Positions 8,726 through 18,558 are shown, numbered from the stretch's first letter. The stretch: DNA of 64,000 nt from Bacillota bacterium (GCA_023390335.1 JAEWCZ010000014.1:19933-83932); one strand, 5' to 3'. Translations and numbers: made by a program. Notes: generated by a model not told the origin, from the sequence alone.

Positions 8726-9196
8726 ATGTCAAAACTTCTTAACAAGGTGTTTAATTTTGTAGGCTGGGAAGCTGTTGATGAGGATGAAGATGAATTTGAC
8801 CAGCAGGAAATGAGTACAAAGGAAGAAGTGAAAGAAGAACCTATTCAGACACATTTCTTTAATAGCTCAAAAAAACAGCAGTCAAGTAAGGTTGTAAATA
8901 TTCATACCGGAAATCAGTTTAAAATGATTGTATCGCAGCCGAATACTTTTGATGATGCACAAGATATTTGTGATCACTTAAAGAACAAAAAACCAGTAGT
9001 TATAAATCTTGAAGGCATTGAAAAGCAGGATGCTCAGAGAATAATTGATTTTTTAAGCGGTTCCGTATATGCACTTGATGGCAGTATTCAAAAAGTTTCC
9101 TGTGATATTTTTGTTATAGCTCCAAATAATGTAGATGTTAGCGGCGATTTAAAGGACGAAATAAGAAACAAAACCGTTTTTCCGTGGGCTAAATAG
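8726..9196 (+). CDS. sepF: Cell-division protein SepF
   Basis: A 156-residue SepF protein, which anchors FtsZ polymers to the membrane and helps septum formation. It has the N-terminal amphipathic membrane-targeting helix (SKLLNKVFNFVGW), an acidic linker (about residues 18-50) and the C-terminal SepF domain with NTFDDAQDICDHLKNKKPVVINL and the FLSGSVYALDG glycine region. The AGGGGGT site lies eight bases before the ATG at 8726; a TTG at 8720 is in frame but too close to the site to be the start. Confidence 0.95.
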   Translation: MSKLLNKVFNFVGWEAVDEDEDEFDQQEMSTKEEVKEEPIQTHFFNSSKKQQSSKVVNIHTGNQFKMIVSQPNTFDDAQDICDHLKNKKPVVINLEGIEKQDAQRIIDFLSGSVYALDGSIQKVSCDIFVIAPNNVDVSGDLKDEIRNKTVFPWAK

Positions 9197-9227
9197 TTTT
9201 GTCCCTTACATTGGAGGATTAATTTGA

Positions 9228-9518
9228 ATGTATTCAGTTTATAGAGCTATAAATGGTGTATTGTTTGCCTTTGAGATGGTATTAGTGGCCAGAGCAGTAC
9301 TTTCGTGGTTCCCGATATCAAGGAATAACAAGTTAATTGATTTGCTTCATGCTATTACCGAACCGGTGCTTTCACCTATACGTAAGATGCTTAGTAGATC
9401 AAGTATATTTAATAATTCAATGTTTTCTATGATGGATTTTTCTCCAATTGTTGCATTTCTGCTTATTGAAGTAATTAGAAATGTGGTTTTCAGTATATTT
9501 AGAATGTTTATATATTAG
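9228..9518 (+). CDS. ylmG: YggT-family membrane protein YlmG
   Basis: A 96-residue integral membrane protein of the YggT family with two hydrophobic helices: about residues 8-30 (with the RAVLSWFPIS motif) and about 73-93, separated by the ITEPVLSPIRKML signature loop. The family is linked to division and nucleoid placement by its constant position beside sepF. GGAGG precedes the ATG. It lies 31 bases after sepF and six bases before ylmH, in one operon. Confidence 0.92.
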   Translation: MYSVYRAINGVLFAFEMVLVARAVLSWFPISRNNKLIDLLHAITEPVLSPIRKMLSRSSIFNNSMFSMMDFSPIVAFLLIEVIRNVVFSIFRMFIY

Positions 9519-9524
9519 GATTAT

Positions 9525-10307
9525 ATGGATAAAAACGAATTACTAAAGATGGTTTTAAAACTAGAGGATAGGGTGCTTGTTTCACGTTTATTGGACAAAG
9601 TCGAACAGTGCCGTTATTCCTCTTTTGCATATTCAGATTTTCTTTCTCCCTATGAAGCAGCTATTGCAAAAAAGGTTTTGGATAGGGTAAAGGATATTTT
9701 TTACAAGTTTACAGGTGGTTATGAAGGAGCAGAAAGAGCTATAACTGTCATAAGCAGCGATTTTATTGAAGAAGGTATTCCTTATGGCACTCCAATGAGT
9801 TTATTAAGATTAACACCTGTTACCGACAATAAACTTTCCCATAGGGATTATCTTGGGTCAATACTTGGTTTGGGAATCAAGAGAGAAAAAATCGGAGATA
9901 TCCTTGTGAATGAAACATATGCTGATGTTTTTGTTATTGATAAAATTGCGGAATATATATCATACAATTTGGCCAAAATTGGTAATGTAAAAATTCAATG
10001 CCAAATACTTGATATTTACCAATTTACTCCCCCGCAAAAGAAGGAACGGAGCATAAACACAACGGTAGCTTCTTTGCGCGCTGATTCAGTTGCTTCCAGC
10101 GGGTTTGGTCTATCAAGAACCAAGGTAATTGATTATTTTAAAGCACAGAAAGTTAACGTAAACTGGGAATTAGTTCAGAACCCTTCCAAGATGTTGTCTG
10201 AGGGAGATGTAATTTCAATACGTGGAATGGGAAGAATTGTTCTCGAAAAGATTTTGGGAAATACCAAAAAGGACAGGATCAGCATTATTATTAAACGATA
10301 CGAATAA
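9525..10307 (+). CDS. ylmH: S4-domain RNA-binding protein YlmH
   Basis: A 260-residue protein of the YlmH family. The N-terminal part matches the family (RLLDKVEQCRYSSFAYSDFLSPYEAAIAKK; central YLGSILGLGIKREKIGDI), and the C-terminal 70 residues form an S4 RNA-binding domain (SVASSGFGLSRTKVIDYFKAQKVNVNW, then LSEGDVISIRGMGRIVL). YlmH family members bind RNA and have been associated with ribosome quality control at stalled 50S subunits. It lies inside the division operon, six bases after ylmG. Confidence 0.92.
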   Translation: MDKNELLKMVLKLEDRVLVSRLLDKVEQCRYSSFAYSDFLSPYEAAIAKKVLDRVKDIFYKFTGGYEGAERAITVISSDFIEEGIPYGTPMSLLRLTPVTDNKLSHRDYLGSILGLGIKREKIGDILVNETYADVFVIDKIAEYISYNLAKIGNVKIQCQILDIYQFTPPQKKERSINTTVASLRADSVASSGFGLSRTKVIDYFKAQKVNVNWELVQNPSKMLSEGDVISIRGMGRIVLEKILGNTKKDRISIIIKRYE

Positions 10308-10335
10308 TTGATGTCTCAAGAAAGGATGACCATTT

Positions 10336-10800
10336 ATGAATTATACTCCGAATGATCTTGATAATATAAAATTTAAGAAGAATTTTATGGGTTATAATGA
10401 AGATCAGGTTAACGAAGTATTGGACAGTGTAATACAGGATTATGAGCTTTACATAAAAGAAAATATAGAGCTTAAAGATAGGATTTCGGTATTAAATGAA
10501 GGTATTCAACATTATAAAAATATTGAGGAATCCCTTCAAAATACTCTAATAGTAGCACAGCAAACCGGCGAGGAAATTAAGAAAAATTCTTATGAAAAGG
10601 CAGAAAATATTATAAAAGAAGCCGAATTAAAGGCTCAGAGAATAATAAATGATGCCAATCAGGAAGTTATCAAGATTCGGTTTGAGTATGAAGAAATGAA
10701 AAAAAGGCTCCACCTTTTCAAAACCAAGTCAGAAACACTTCTGTTGTCTCAGCTGGAATTGTTAAAGCAATTGTTTCACACAGATACTGATGTGGAATAA
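10336..10800 (+). CDS. divIVA: DivIVA-like polar/septal scaffold
   Basis: A 154-residue DivIVA-domain protein, a coiled-coil scaffold that assembles at negatively curved membrane at septa and poles. The N-terminal lipid-binding module is recognisable (LDNIKFKKNFMGYNEDQVNEVLDSVIQDYE), followed by coiled coil to the C-terminus with heptad-like charged repeats and few breaks. The start has AAAGGATG eight bases upstream. It is the last gene of the operon, ahead of a terminator. Confidence 0.93.
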   Translation: MNYTPNDLDNIKFKKNFMGYNEDQVNEVLDSVIQDYELYIKENIELKDRISVLNEGIQHYKNIEESLQNTLIVAQQTGEEIKKNSYEKAENIIKEAELKAQRIINDANQEVIKIRFEYEEMKKRLHLFKTKSETLLLSQLELLKQLFHTDTDVE

Positions 10801-10824
10801 GTAAATAAAAGATTAAAAATGTGA

Positions 10825-10867
10825 AGCCCTTAGAAACAAGAAAAAAGACTTGTTTCCAAGGGTTTTT
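10825..10867 (+). terminator. Rho-independent terminator of the division operon
   Basis: Arms CCCTTAGAAACAAG and CTTGTTTCCAAGGG pair with a single mismatch around an A-rich loop and are followed by TTTTT. It closes the operon that ends with divIVA. Confidence 0.9.
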
Positions 10868-10961
10868 GTGTGCGATGGAATAATCATAGAAAATATGATA
10901 TAATTACAAACATATTTTCGTTTGATTCTATCATTTAACAATAACTGTGGGGTGTTATCTT

Positions 10962-13475
10962 TTGCAGGTAAAAAAAGTAAAAAAGAAGAAAAAATATAAA
11001 CGAGTGGAGAGCGGTTTTTCAAAATATAAAAATGAAATTTTAGGCCTTATTCTATTTGCTTTTGGAATTCTGGCTTTTTTCAGTTTTATATTTACTAAAT
11101 CCATGGGTGTTTTCGGGAAGGGCATAACAAATGTTATGCTTGGTTTCTTGGGAGTAGCAGCATATGTGATTCCCGTTGTTCTAATTGTATACGGTGTGGC
11201 TATGATTTTCAAAATGGATAGTCACAATTTCAGACGCCGCGTGATATATTTTGGAATACTTTTGGTATTGCTATCAGCATTTATTCAAGTATCAGTATTT
11301 GATTACGAAGAGTATTCAGGCAGAGGTTTATTTTACAGTATTTCAAAATTTTATGTTGACGGTAAAGTATTGTCCGGTGGAGGTATACTGGGAGGACTTT
11401 TGAGTCTGCCGTTTCTGATGACATTTCAGGTTTTGGGAACTGTCATAATTCTTACAACTATATCAATAATTGATGTAATTTTACTTACAAATGTATCTAT
11501 GGCGGCTTTTCTTAAAAATGTTTCACTCTATTTCTCTAATAAAATGAAATCTGCAAATGAAAACAGAAAGATAAAGAAACAGGAGAGAATGGAAGCTCAG
11601 GAAGAGTCTGCAAATGATACGGATATAAGCGATGAAAAACCTGATAAAAAGCAAAAAATAATTAACTTTAAAATAGAACGTGAGAACAGAGGAAAATCAG
11701 CTAAAAAGCTTGAAAATGAAGTGGAAAACCCCGAAAATGAGGTAGAAAATGTTGAGATAAACGAAGAGCCGGAAGAATTCACTGTCAGCCTTACCGGGTT
11801 TAATGATGTTGCTGATGAACTGGTAATATCCGATATAAAAGAGACAGGATTATGCCCTGATAATAATTCATTCGATGATTTGGAGAATCAGAATATCTCT
11901 GATGAAAATACAGAGGGTCAAATAAGTCAGCCTTCAGAAACAGAAACGGTTGCAAGTAATGAAAGTAATCAGGATGAGTTTATTATGCCTCAAACAGAGA
12001 TAAAGAAACCCATGATTTACAATTATCCTTCAACTGATTTATTGGATTCCAATAAAGACGATCTCAATGTTAAGGCATTAAAAAATGTTGCACTTGAAGG
12101 TGCAAAGAAGTTAGAGGATACATTAAAGAGCTTTGGGGTTGATGCACGTGTTATTAATATCAGCCGTGGGCCTGCTGTAACCAGATATGAAATACAACCT
12201 AGTCCCGGAGTAAAAGTAAGCAAAATTGTTAATCTGTCGGATGATATAGCCCTTAACCTTGCAGCAGCAGGTGTTAGAATTGAAGCACCGATACCGGGGA
12301 AAGCTGCTGTTGGTATAGAAGTGCCGAACAAGGAAATGTCCGCTGTGCTTTTAAAAGATATTATCGAAGCAAGAGAATTTGCCAACCATTCCTCAAAACT
12401 TGCTTTTTCGGTGGGAAAAGATATTTCCGGGGAAACAGTTGTTGCTGATATTGGGAAAATGCCTCACTTACTGGTTGCAGGTGCTACGGGTTCCGGAAAA
12501 AGTGTATGTATCAATAGCTTGATAATGAGTATCTTATTCAAGGCTTCACCTGAAGAGGTTAAGCTGCTGATGGTTGACCCAAAAGTTGTTGAGCTTGGTA
12601 TTTACAACGGTATTCCTCATTTGCTGATACCAGTAGTTACAGACCCTAAGAAGGCTGCCGGAGCGCTTAACTGGGCGGTTCAGGAAATGGTAAACAGATA
12701 CAAGTTGTTTGCCGATAAGGGAGTAAGAGATTTAAAGGGATATAATGCAATGTTAAAGGCGAATGACGAGCAGGGCATATTGCCACATGTTGTAATTATA
12801 GTAGACGAACTTGCGGACCTGATGATGGTTGCTCCCAATGATGTTGAGGATGCAATATGTCGTCTTGCACAGATGGCAAGAGCAGCCGGAATGCATTTGG
12901 TAATTGCAACACAAAGGCCTTCTGTTGACGTAATTACGGGTGTTATAAAGGCAAATATTCCTTCAAGAATTTCTTTTGCTGTGTCGTCACAAGTGGACTC
13001 AAGGACAATACTTGATATGAGCGGAGCAGAAAAACTTCTTGGAAAAGGTGATATGTTGTTCTATCCTGTTGGTGAGCCAAAGCCTTTGAGAGTAAAGGGG
13101 TCATTTGTATCTGATACAGAAGTTGAAAGAGTAGTAGAATTCATTAAAACCCAGGGTTATACCTCCTATGATGAAGATATCATTGAAAAAATAAATGATC
13201 AGGCCACAGGAAAAGATGAGAACCCGGGAGATAACGATGAACTTTTGAATCAGGCTATAGATATGGTTGTTGAAGCAGGACAAGCATCTGTTTCACTTGT
13301 TCAGAGAAAATTCAAAGTTGGTTATTCACGTGCTGCTAGAATAATAGACCAGATGGAAGCTCGGAATATAGTTGGCAGGTTTGAGGGTAGCAAGCCCAGA
13401 CAGGTACTGATTTCAAAACAACAATGGATGGAAATGCAAATGAATCAGAATGACAGACAAAATTCAAACCAATAA
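10962..13475 (+). CDS. ftsK: DNA translocase FtsK/SpoIIIE
   Basis: About 837 residues. Four N-terminal transmembrane helices (within residues 25-190) are followed by an acidic, Asn/Glu-rich linker (about 205-370, with repeated NEVEN blocks). The RecA-type motor follows, with Walker A GATGSGKS at about 507-514, Walker B HVVIIVDELADLMMV, and the ARAAGMHLVIATQRPSVDVITG segment. A C-terminal winged-helix gamma domain (GQASVSLVQRKFKVGYSRAARIIDQM) recognises polar DNA sequences. The protein pumps DNA through closing septa in division or sporulation. GGGGTG spaced seven bases before a TTG at 10962 indicates that start; the in-frame GTG at 10947 lacks a ribosome site. Confidence 0.95.
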   Translation: MQVKKVKKKKKYKRVESGFSKYKNEILGLILFAFGILAFFSFIFTKSMGVFGKGITNVMLGFLGVAAYVIPVVLIVYGVAMIFKMDSHNFRRRVIYFGILLVLLSAFIQVSVFDYEEYSGRGLFYSISKFYVDGKVLSGGGILGGLLSLPFLMTFQVLGTVIILTTISIIDVILLTNVSMAAFLKNVSLYFSNKMKSANENRKIKKQERMEAQEESANDTDISDEKPDKKQKIINFKIERENRGKSAKKLENEVENPENEVENVEINEEPEEFTVSLTGFNDVADELVISDIKETGLCPDNNSFDDLENQNISDENTEGQISQPSETETVASNESNQDEFIMPQTEIKKPMIYNYPSTDLLDSNKDDLNVKALKNVALEGAKKLEDTLKSFGVDARVINISRGPAVTRYEIQPSPGVKVSKIVNLSDDIALNLAAAGVRIEAPIPGKAAVGIEVPNKEMSAVLLKDIIEAREFANHSSKLAFSVGKDISGETVVADIGKMPHLLVAGATGSGKSVCINSLIMSILFKASPEEVKLLMVDPKVVELGIYNGIPHLLIPVVTDPKKAAGALNWAVQEMVNRYKLFADKGVRDLKGYNAMLKANDEQGILPHVVIIVDELADLMMVAPNDVEDAICRLAQMARAAGMHLVIATQRPSVDVITGVIKANIPSRISFAVSSQVDSRTILDMSGAEKLLGKGDMLFYPVGEPKPLRVKGSFVSDTEVERVVEFIKTQGYTSYDEDIIEKINDQATGKDENPGDNDELLNQAIDMVVEAGQASVSLVQRKFKVGYSRAARIIDQMEARNIVGRFEGSKPRQVLISKQQWMEMQMNQNDRQNSNQ

Positions 13476-13492
13476 AATATAGTTAAAAAATA

Positions 13493-13529
13493 AAAATGTA
13501 TGAATCGCTGGAGTGGTTCATACATTTTT
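13493..13529 (+). terminator. Rho-independent terminator after ftsK
   Basis: Arms AAAAATGTATGAA and TTCATACATTTTT with a GC-containing loop; the 3' arm merges into a T run. Confidence 0.88.
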
Positions 13530-13596
13530 GTTGTCTATGGGGTATTTCCCATCAGGCATAAATATCTTCTTACTCTCATAACTATTTTATAAAAAC

Positions 13597-13613
13597 AGTC
13601 CAAAAAGTGGACT
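13597..13613. promoter_or_regulatory. Inverted repeat upstream of the TPR gene
   Basis: AGTCCA and TGGACT are perfect inverted copies separated by AAAAG, 36 bases before the ATG of the TPR protein. This may be an operator or a leader hairpin; no dedicated regulator is adjacent. Confidence 0.35.
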
Positions 13614-13648
13614 AACTAAAGAATTTATAAAATACGTGGGGGTGCAAA

Positions 13649-15418
13649 ATGTTTATTTTAACTACATTTAATGCTTTTTTGATGGGTTTACTTCTTTCTT
13701 ATGTATTTATCAGGCTTTTAAAAACTAAAAAGGCTGTAACGCTTATTTTATTTACAGTTCAACTTTCATCATTAACAATAGTGGTTCTTTCCTTGGTAAA
13801 TAACGTAATAATAGGTAATAGCATAGCGCTTTTTTATATTGCCTTCGGAATATTAATTCCGTCATGCTTTATAGCATGGGATTATAGGTTAACAATAAAA
13901 AGTCGCAGAAGTGCAGAAAGACATCAGGATTATATAGCTGCTGAAAATAAACTAATACAGCAGATTGATAACTTGCCGGAATCCTCATCCATAAGTACTG
14001 TAAGTACTGTTGAGAACTGCCAAAAGGTTATGGATGTATTGGAAAATGAAGATTTCGTTGATGATACTATTGCTGAATTGAATTTGCAAAAAGATGATTT
14101 ATATCTTGGAATTAAAAAGAAACTAATTCAAGCCGAGAACGGATATAATCAGGGAAATTATGATTTTGCATACGATATATATAAAGGAATGCTGGATATT
14201 ACCCAAGCCACGGGAAACTTATTTTTTAACTACGGAAATGTATACTTTAAAAAGGGAATGTTCAGAGAAGCAATCTCTTACTATAGGAAGGTACTGGAGC
14301 TAAATGGTTCATTCACAAATGTGTACTTGGTTTATGTTAACCTCGGTGTAACATATTTTAATATGGAAAAAGCAGAACTTGCGCTGGAAAACTTCTTTAA
14401 GGCTTTAGATATAAATCCCGAGTGTTCGGCTGCAAAAGAAGGTATTGGTAGGGTATATGCAGCCACAGGCCGGCAAGCAGAAGCAGTGACCTACTATGAA
14501 GACTTGCTGAAAAATGATGATAGTAACTATGAACTATCATTAACTCTGGGGAAAATTTTAATAGAGTTGGGAAGTATAGAAGATGCTAGAGTACGTTTTG
14601 AAAGCTGCATTAAACAGAAACCACAGCAGGCAGATGCATATATTTTCCTTGGTAGATTATTCATGTCCGCTGGTCAATATTCCGAAGCAATAAAGATTTT
14701 CAAAACATATATTTCAATAAATGACAGTGATTATACAGGACACTATAACCTTGCAGAATGTTATTTACAAAATAAGGAATACAAAAACGCAATTGCCGAA
14801 TATATGCAAACCATAAGTCTTAATCAGAAAAGTCATGAAAGCTTATTTAAACTGGGATTAATCTATGATGAGACCGATGAAACAGAAAAGGCAATTGAGT
14901 GCTACAGGGCAGTAATTCAGCTCAAACCTGATTTTATTGATGCATATAACAATCTTGGAATAGTGCTTGCAAAAAGTCAAAGTCACGTTGAGTCCCTTGC
15001 TGCATATACAGCAGGTATTAAGTTGGCTCCTGATAATTTCAGGCTTTGTTTTAATATGGGTGTTGTATTATTCGAGCTTAAACGATATGAGGATTCTGCA
15101 GATGCCTTTGAAAGAGCTGTTGAGTTGAATCCGGATGACAAGGATGTTTATTACTATCTGGGCGCTTCATTAACCGAATTAAAGCAATACGATAAAGCAA
15201 TTAAGGCATACGGCAAAGCACTTGATGACAGAATGGAAGAAGGCGAATTATATTACAATATCGCAGCTGTGTATGCATTAATGAAAAAACAGGATATTGC
15301 TTTAGACAATTTAAAGAAGGCAGTAAGCAAGGACTCTGATATACGACGGGAAATTTGTAGGAACAGCGTTTTTGATTATATGAGAGAAAACTCTGATTTT
15401 GTGGAACTGGTTTCTTAA
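13649..15418 (+). CDS. Membrane-anchored tetratricopeptide-repeat protein
   Basis: A 589-residue protein with three N-terminal hydrophobic helices (about residues 3-22, 29-50 and 56-77), then a cytoplasmic array of about eleven TPR units from residue 160 to the end. Repeats show the usual W/Y-G-A-P pattern, for example GNVYFKKGMFREAISYYRKVLELN and LGASLTELKQYDKAIKAYGKAL. TPRs mediate protein-protein contacts; no enzymatic domain is present, so a scaffold role is likely. GGGGGTG precedes the ATG. The gene is flanked by ftsK's terminator and an upstream inverted repeat, and is probably monocistronic. Confidence 0.85.
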   Translation: MFILTTFNAFLMGLLLSYVFIRLLKTKKAVTLILFTVQLSSLTIVVLSLVNNVIIGNSIALFYIAFGILIPSCFIAWDYRLTIKSRRSAERHQDYIAAENKLIQQIDNLPESSSISTVSTVENCQKVMDVLENEDFVDDTIAELNLQKDDLYLGIKKKLIQAENGYNQGNYDFAYDIYKGMLDITQATGNLFFNYGNVYFKKGMFREAISYYRKVLELNGSFTNVYLVYVNLGVTYFNMEKAELALENFFKALDINPECSAAKEGIGRVYAATGRQAEAVTYYEDLLKNDDSNYELSLTLGKILIELGSIEDARVRFESCIKQKPQQADAYIFLGRLFMSAGQYSEAIKIFKTYISINDSDYTGHYNLAECYLQNKEYKNAIAEYMQTISLNQKSHESLFKLGLIYDETDETEKAIECYRAVIQLKPDFIDAYNNLGIVLAKSQSHVESLAAYTAGIKLAPDNFRLCFNMGVVLFELKRYEDSADAFERAVELNPDDKDVYYYLGASLTELKQYDKAIKAYGKALDDRMEEGELYYNIAAVYALMKKQDIALDNLKKAVSKDSDIRREICRNSVFDYMRENSDFVELVS

Positions 15419-15477
15419 TTATTGTTTACTATAACCTTATTTGTGTTAAAATAACATAGAAAATATCAAATAAGGTG

Positions 15478-15501
15478 GTACTGACTCTTATAGGTCAGTA
15501 C
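15478..15501 (+). promoter_or_regulatory. Perfect 8-bp hairpin in the YgiQ-gene leader
   Basis: GTACTGAC and GTCAGTAC are perfect inverted copies around TCTTATAG, ending directly against the AAGGTG ribosome site of the downstream gene. A TTGTGT...TATCAA pair spaced 17 bases (15441-15469) could be the promoter, which would put the hairpin at the start of the transcript. It could be an operator or a translational control hairpin. Confidence 0.4.
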
Positions 15502-15512
15502 AAGGTGAATAA

Positions 15513-17567
15513 ATGAGTTTTTTACCAATAAGTTTTGAAGATATGAATGAAAAAGGCTGGGATCAGCTTGACTTTCTATATATAAGCGGGGATGCTTACG
15601 TGGATCATCCCAGTTTTGGACATGCAATAATAACCAGGGTTTTGGAAAGTGAGGGTTTCAAGGTTGGAATAATTGCTCAGCCTGACTGGAAAAACAGTGA
15701 GGAATTCAAGAAAATGGGAAGGCCGAAGTATGGTGTACTAATATCCTCGGGAGTTATAGATTCAATGGTAAACCACTATACGGCCAGCAAAAAGAAAAGA
15801 TCCACAGATCTGTATTCTCCGGGAGGGAAAGCAGGGCACAGACCTGACAGGGCTGTTATTGTATATGCTAATAAGATAAAAGAGATATTTAAGGATACAC
15901 CTGTTATAATAGGTGGAATTGAAGCAAGCCTTCGAAGATTTGCACATTATGACTATTGGGATGATAAAGTCAGAAGGTCAATTCTTGTAGATTCAAAAGC
16001 TGACCTTCTGGTTTACGGAATGGGTGAAAAACCCATTACTGAGATAGCAAAACTACTGAAAAAAGACGTTCCTGTTCACAGTATCAAAAATTTACGTGGT
16101 AGTGCATATCTTGCAAGATACGAAGAACTTCCTGCTGAAGTCAGGGAGGCAGTCGATTCAAAAGGAACAAAGAAGGTAGCCGTATTACCTTCGTTTGAAG
16201 CCGTACTGGAAAGTAAACAAGTATATGCTGAAGCCTTTAAAATTCAGTATAACGAGCAGGATGCCATAAGCGGAAGGATATTGGTACAACCCCATGGAGA
16301 TAGATATCTGGTGCAGAATCCGCCCACAATGCCTTTGTCAACTGCTGAGCTGGACAGGGTTTATGCCCTTCCATACGAAAGAACATACCATCCGGTTTAC
16401 GAAAAATACGGAGGCATTCCTGCAATTAGTGAGGTAGAGTTCAGCATAACAAGTCATAGAGGCTGTTATGGCGGATGTTCTTTTTGTGCCTTAAATTTTC
16501 ATCAGGGAAGGGTAATTCAGAAAAGGAGCCAGGCATCAATACTAAATGAGGCAAAGAAACTTACATGGACACAGGGCTTTAAGGGATATATTCATGATGT
16601 AGGCGGCCCCACAGCCAATTTCAGGAGTGTTGCCTGTGAAAAACAGGTTAAGAGCGGCGTCTGCAAAGAGAAACAATGTCTGCATCCGGAACCCTGTAAA
16701 AATCTGATAGTAGATCATTCGGAATATTTGGAACTTTTACGTAAACTGAGGGCCCTTCCTGATGTTAAAAAAGTCTTCATACGATCAGGAATACGCTACG
16801 ACTATTTGATGCTTGACAAAAATGACGACTTTTTTACGGAACTCTGCGAGCATCATGTCAGCGGTCAGCTAAAAGTTGCACCGGAGCATGTAGTTGATAG
16901 GGTTCTGGAGAAGATGGGAAAGCCCAAAAGACAGCTGTACGACCGATTCGTTAAGAAATTTTATGATATAAACGAGAAAATTCATAAGGAACAGTATCTC
17001 GTTCCCTATTTGATTTCAAGCCATCCAGGGAGTGATTTGAATGCTGCCGTAGAATTAGCGGAATACTTAAAGCAGCAGGGGTATATGCCTGAACAGGTTC
17101 AGGATTTTTACCCGACACCGGGAACCCTTTCAACCTGCATGTTTTATACAGGTTATGATGCAAGAAATATGAAGAAGGTATATGTACCAAAAACCCCGAA
17201 AGAAAAGGCCATGCAACGAGCGCTATTACAATACCGTAAAAAGGAAAATTACCATCTAGTAATAGAGGCTCTAAAGGAAGCACATAGGGAAGACCTTATC
17301 GGATTTGGCCCCAATTGTCTTGTAAAACCTTTAAGAGGCAAACAGCATACTAATACACCCAACAAGGGAAAAACAGCAGGTGAAGGCGGCAAGGGGAGGG
17401 CTTTAAAAGGAGAATACAAGACGAATTCTGTTAAAGGCGGAAAAACAACAAAGCAAACACATAGGGAAAATAGTAACAAAAATAGAAAACAAAGTAGCAA
17501 GACAGTCTATTCAAATGCTAAATCAAAATCGGGTGACATGAAAAATTTGACAAGAAAAAAACGATAA
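15513..17567 (+). CDS. YgiQ-family radical SAM protein
   Basis: A 684-residue protein of the YgiQ family (UPF0313). The N-terminal region has the family-specific GDAYVDHPSFGHAII and the IIGGIEASLRRFAHYDYWDD segment resembling a cobalamin-binding-type Rossmann domain. The radical SAM core follows, with RGCYGGCSFCALNFHQGR (CxxxCxxC for the 4Fe-4S cluster) near residue 317. The C-terminal 80 residues are a low-complexity Lys/Gly/Asn/Thr tail, possibly for nucleic-acid contact. Function of the family is unsettled. AAGGTG precedes the ATG, next to a hairpin (15478-15501). Confidence 0.9.
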   Translation: MSFLPISFEDMNEKGWDQLDFLYISGDAYVDHPSFGHAIITRVLESEGFKVGIIAQPDWKNSEEFKKMGRPKYGVLISSGVIDSMVNHYTASKKKRSTDLYSPGGKAGHRPDRAVIVYANKIKEIFKDTPVIIGGIEASLRRFAHYDYWDDKVRRSILVDSKADLLVYGMGEKPITEIAKLLKKDVPVHSIKNLRGSAYLARYEELPAEVREAVDSKGTKKVAVLPSFEAVLESKQVYAEAFKIQYNEQDAISGRILVQPHGDRYLVQNPPTMPLSTAELDRVYALPYERTYHPVYEKYGGIPAISEVEFSITSHRGCYGGCSFCALNFHQGRVIQKRSQASILNEAKKLTWTQGFKGYIHDVGGPTANFRSVACEKQVKSGVCKEKQCLHPEPCKNLIVDHSEYLELLRKLRALPDVKKVFIRSGIRYDYLMLDKNDDFFTELCEHHVSGQLKVAPEHVVDRVLEKMGKPKRQLYDRFVKKFYDINEKIHKEQYLVPYLISSHPGSDLNAAVELAEYLKQQGYMPEQVQDFYPTPGTLSTCMFYTGYDARNMKKVYVPKTPKEKAMQRALLQYRKKENYHLVIEALKEAHREDLIGFGPNCLVKPLRGKQHTNTPNKGKTAGEGGKGRALKGEYKTNSVKGGKTTKQTHRENSNKNRKQSSKTVYSNAKSKSGDMKNLTRKKR

Positions 17568-17620
17568 AATAAAATGTAATAGTTATAAAAAATACTTAGG
17601 AAAAAGGAAAGGAAGAAACC

Positions 17621-18475
17621 ATGTCTGCCAAAGTTTTGAATGGAACTGAGCTAGCGGCAAAAGTAAAGGCTGAGCTGAAAGCAAAAATAGACGAATTGAA
17701 GTTAAAGGGTATAAATCCCGGACTTGCAGTTATTATTGTAGGTGATGACCCTGCATCCAGGGTGTACGTAAATCACAAGAAGAACGATTGTGCTGAAATT
17801 GGTATTAAATCATTCGAATATGCACTTCCCGCAAGTACATCAGAAGAAGAATTGCTGGGACTAATAGAAACACTGAATAACGATGCTGCTGTAAATGGAA
17901 TACTTGTTCAACTACCGATTCCAAAGCATATAAACGAAGATAAGGTTATCGCAGCCATAAGTCCCAAGAAAGATGCTGACTGTTTCCATCCTATGAATGT
18001 AGGAAATTTAATGATTGGAAAGCCTGAATTTCTCCCATGTACTCCAGCCGGAGTTGTTGAATTGCTGGAAGAGAATAATATCGATATATCAGGTAAGAAC
18101 TGTGTTGTAGTGGGCAGGAGCAATATAGTCGGGAAACCGCAGGCAATACTCCTTCTTGCAAAAAATGCAACCGTAACCATTTGTCATTCAAAGACTGCCA
18201 ATATCCAGGAAGTATGCAAAAGCGCAGATATTCTGGTAGTTGCCATAGGAAAAGCAGAGTTTATCAAGCCTGAATATGTTAAACCTGGTGCTGTTGTTAT
18301 TGATGTAGGTGTGTCAAGGGGAGCAGATGGGAAATTAGTTGGAGACGTTCAATTTGCGGAGGTTTCGGAAATAGCATCTGCAATTACAAAGGTAACAGGC
18401 GGAGTTGGCCCTATGACCAGAGCCATGTTGATGAAAAATACATATAAGGCAACATTGTTACAAAACAGTCTCTAA
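17621..18475 (+). CDS. folD: Bifunctional methylene-THF dehydrogenase / methenyl-THF cyclohydrolase
   Basis: A 284-residue cytosolic enzyme that interconverts 5,10-methylene-, 5,10-methenyl- and 10-formyl-tetrahydrofolate. Visible signatures: VIIVGDDPASRVYVNHKKNDCAEIGI (with the active-site YxxxK as Y-V-N-H-K), GILVQLPIPKHI, and the NADP-binding GRSNIVGKPQAILLL followed by VTGGVGPMTRAMLM at the end. Full length without odd residues. AAGGAAG precedes the ATG. It has no obvious strong terminator, and the following 445-base gap holds the promoter and leader of rny. Confidence 0.96.
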   Translation: MSAKVLNGTELAAKVKAELKAKIDELKLKGINPGLAVIIVGDDPASRVYVNHKKNDCAEIGIKSFEYALPASTSEEELLGLIETLNNDAAVNGILVQLPIPKHINEDKVIAAISPKKDADCFHPMNVGNLMIGKPEFLPCTPAGVVELLEENNIDISGKNCVVVGRSNIVGKPQAILLLAKNATVTICHSKTANIQEVCKSADILVVAIGKAEFIKPEYVKPGAVVIDVGVSRGADGKLVGDVQFAEVSEIASAITKVTGGVGPMTRAMLMKNTYKATLLQNSL

Positions 18476-18529
18476 TTTCCTTGGTCAATAATAACAAAAA
18501 CTAAGGAATAGCCTTTGTACTTTTCATTC

Positions 18530-18558
18530 TTGACATAAAAAATAAATAAGTTTACAAT
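18530..18558 (+). promoter_or_regulatory. Sigma-A-type promoter for rny
   Basis: TTGACA (18530-18535) and TACAAT (18553-18558) are separated by exactly 17 bases, one mismatch from consensus in all. A start near 18565 would give a leader of about 355 nt before rny. Confidence 0.75.
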
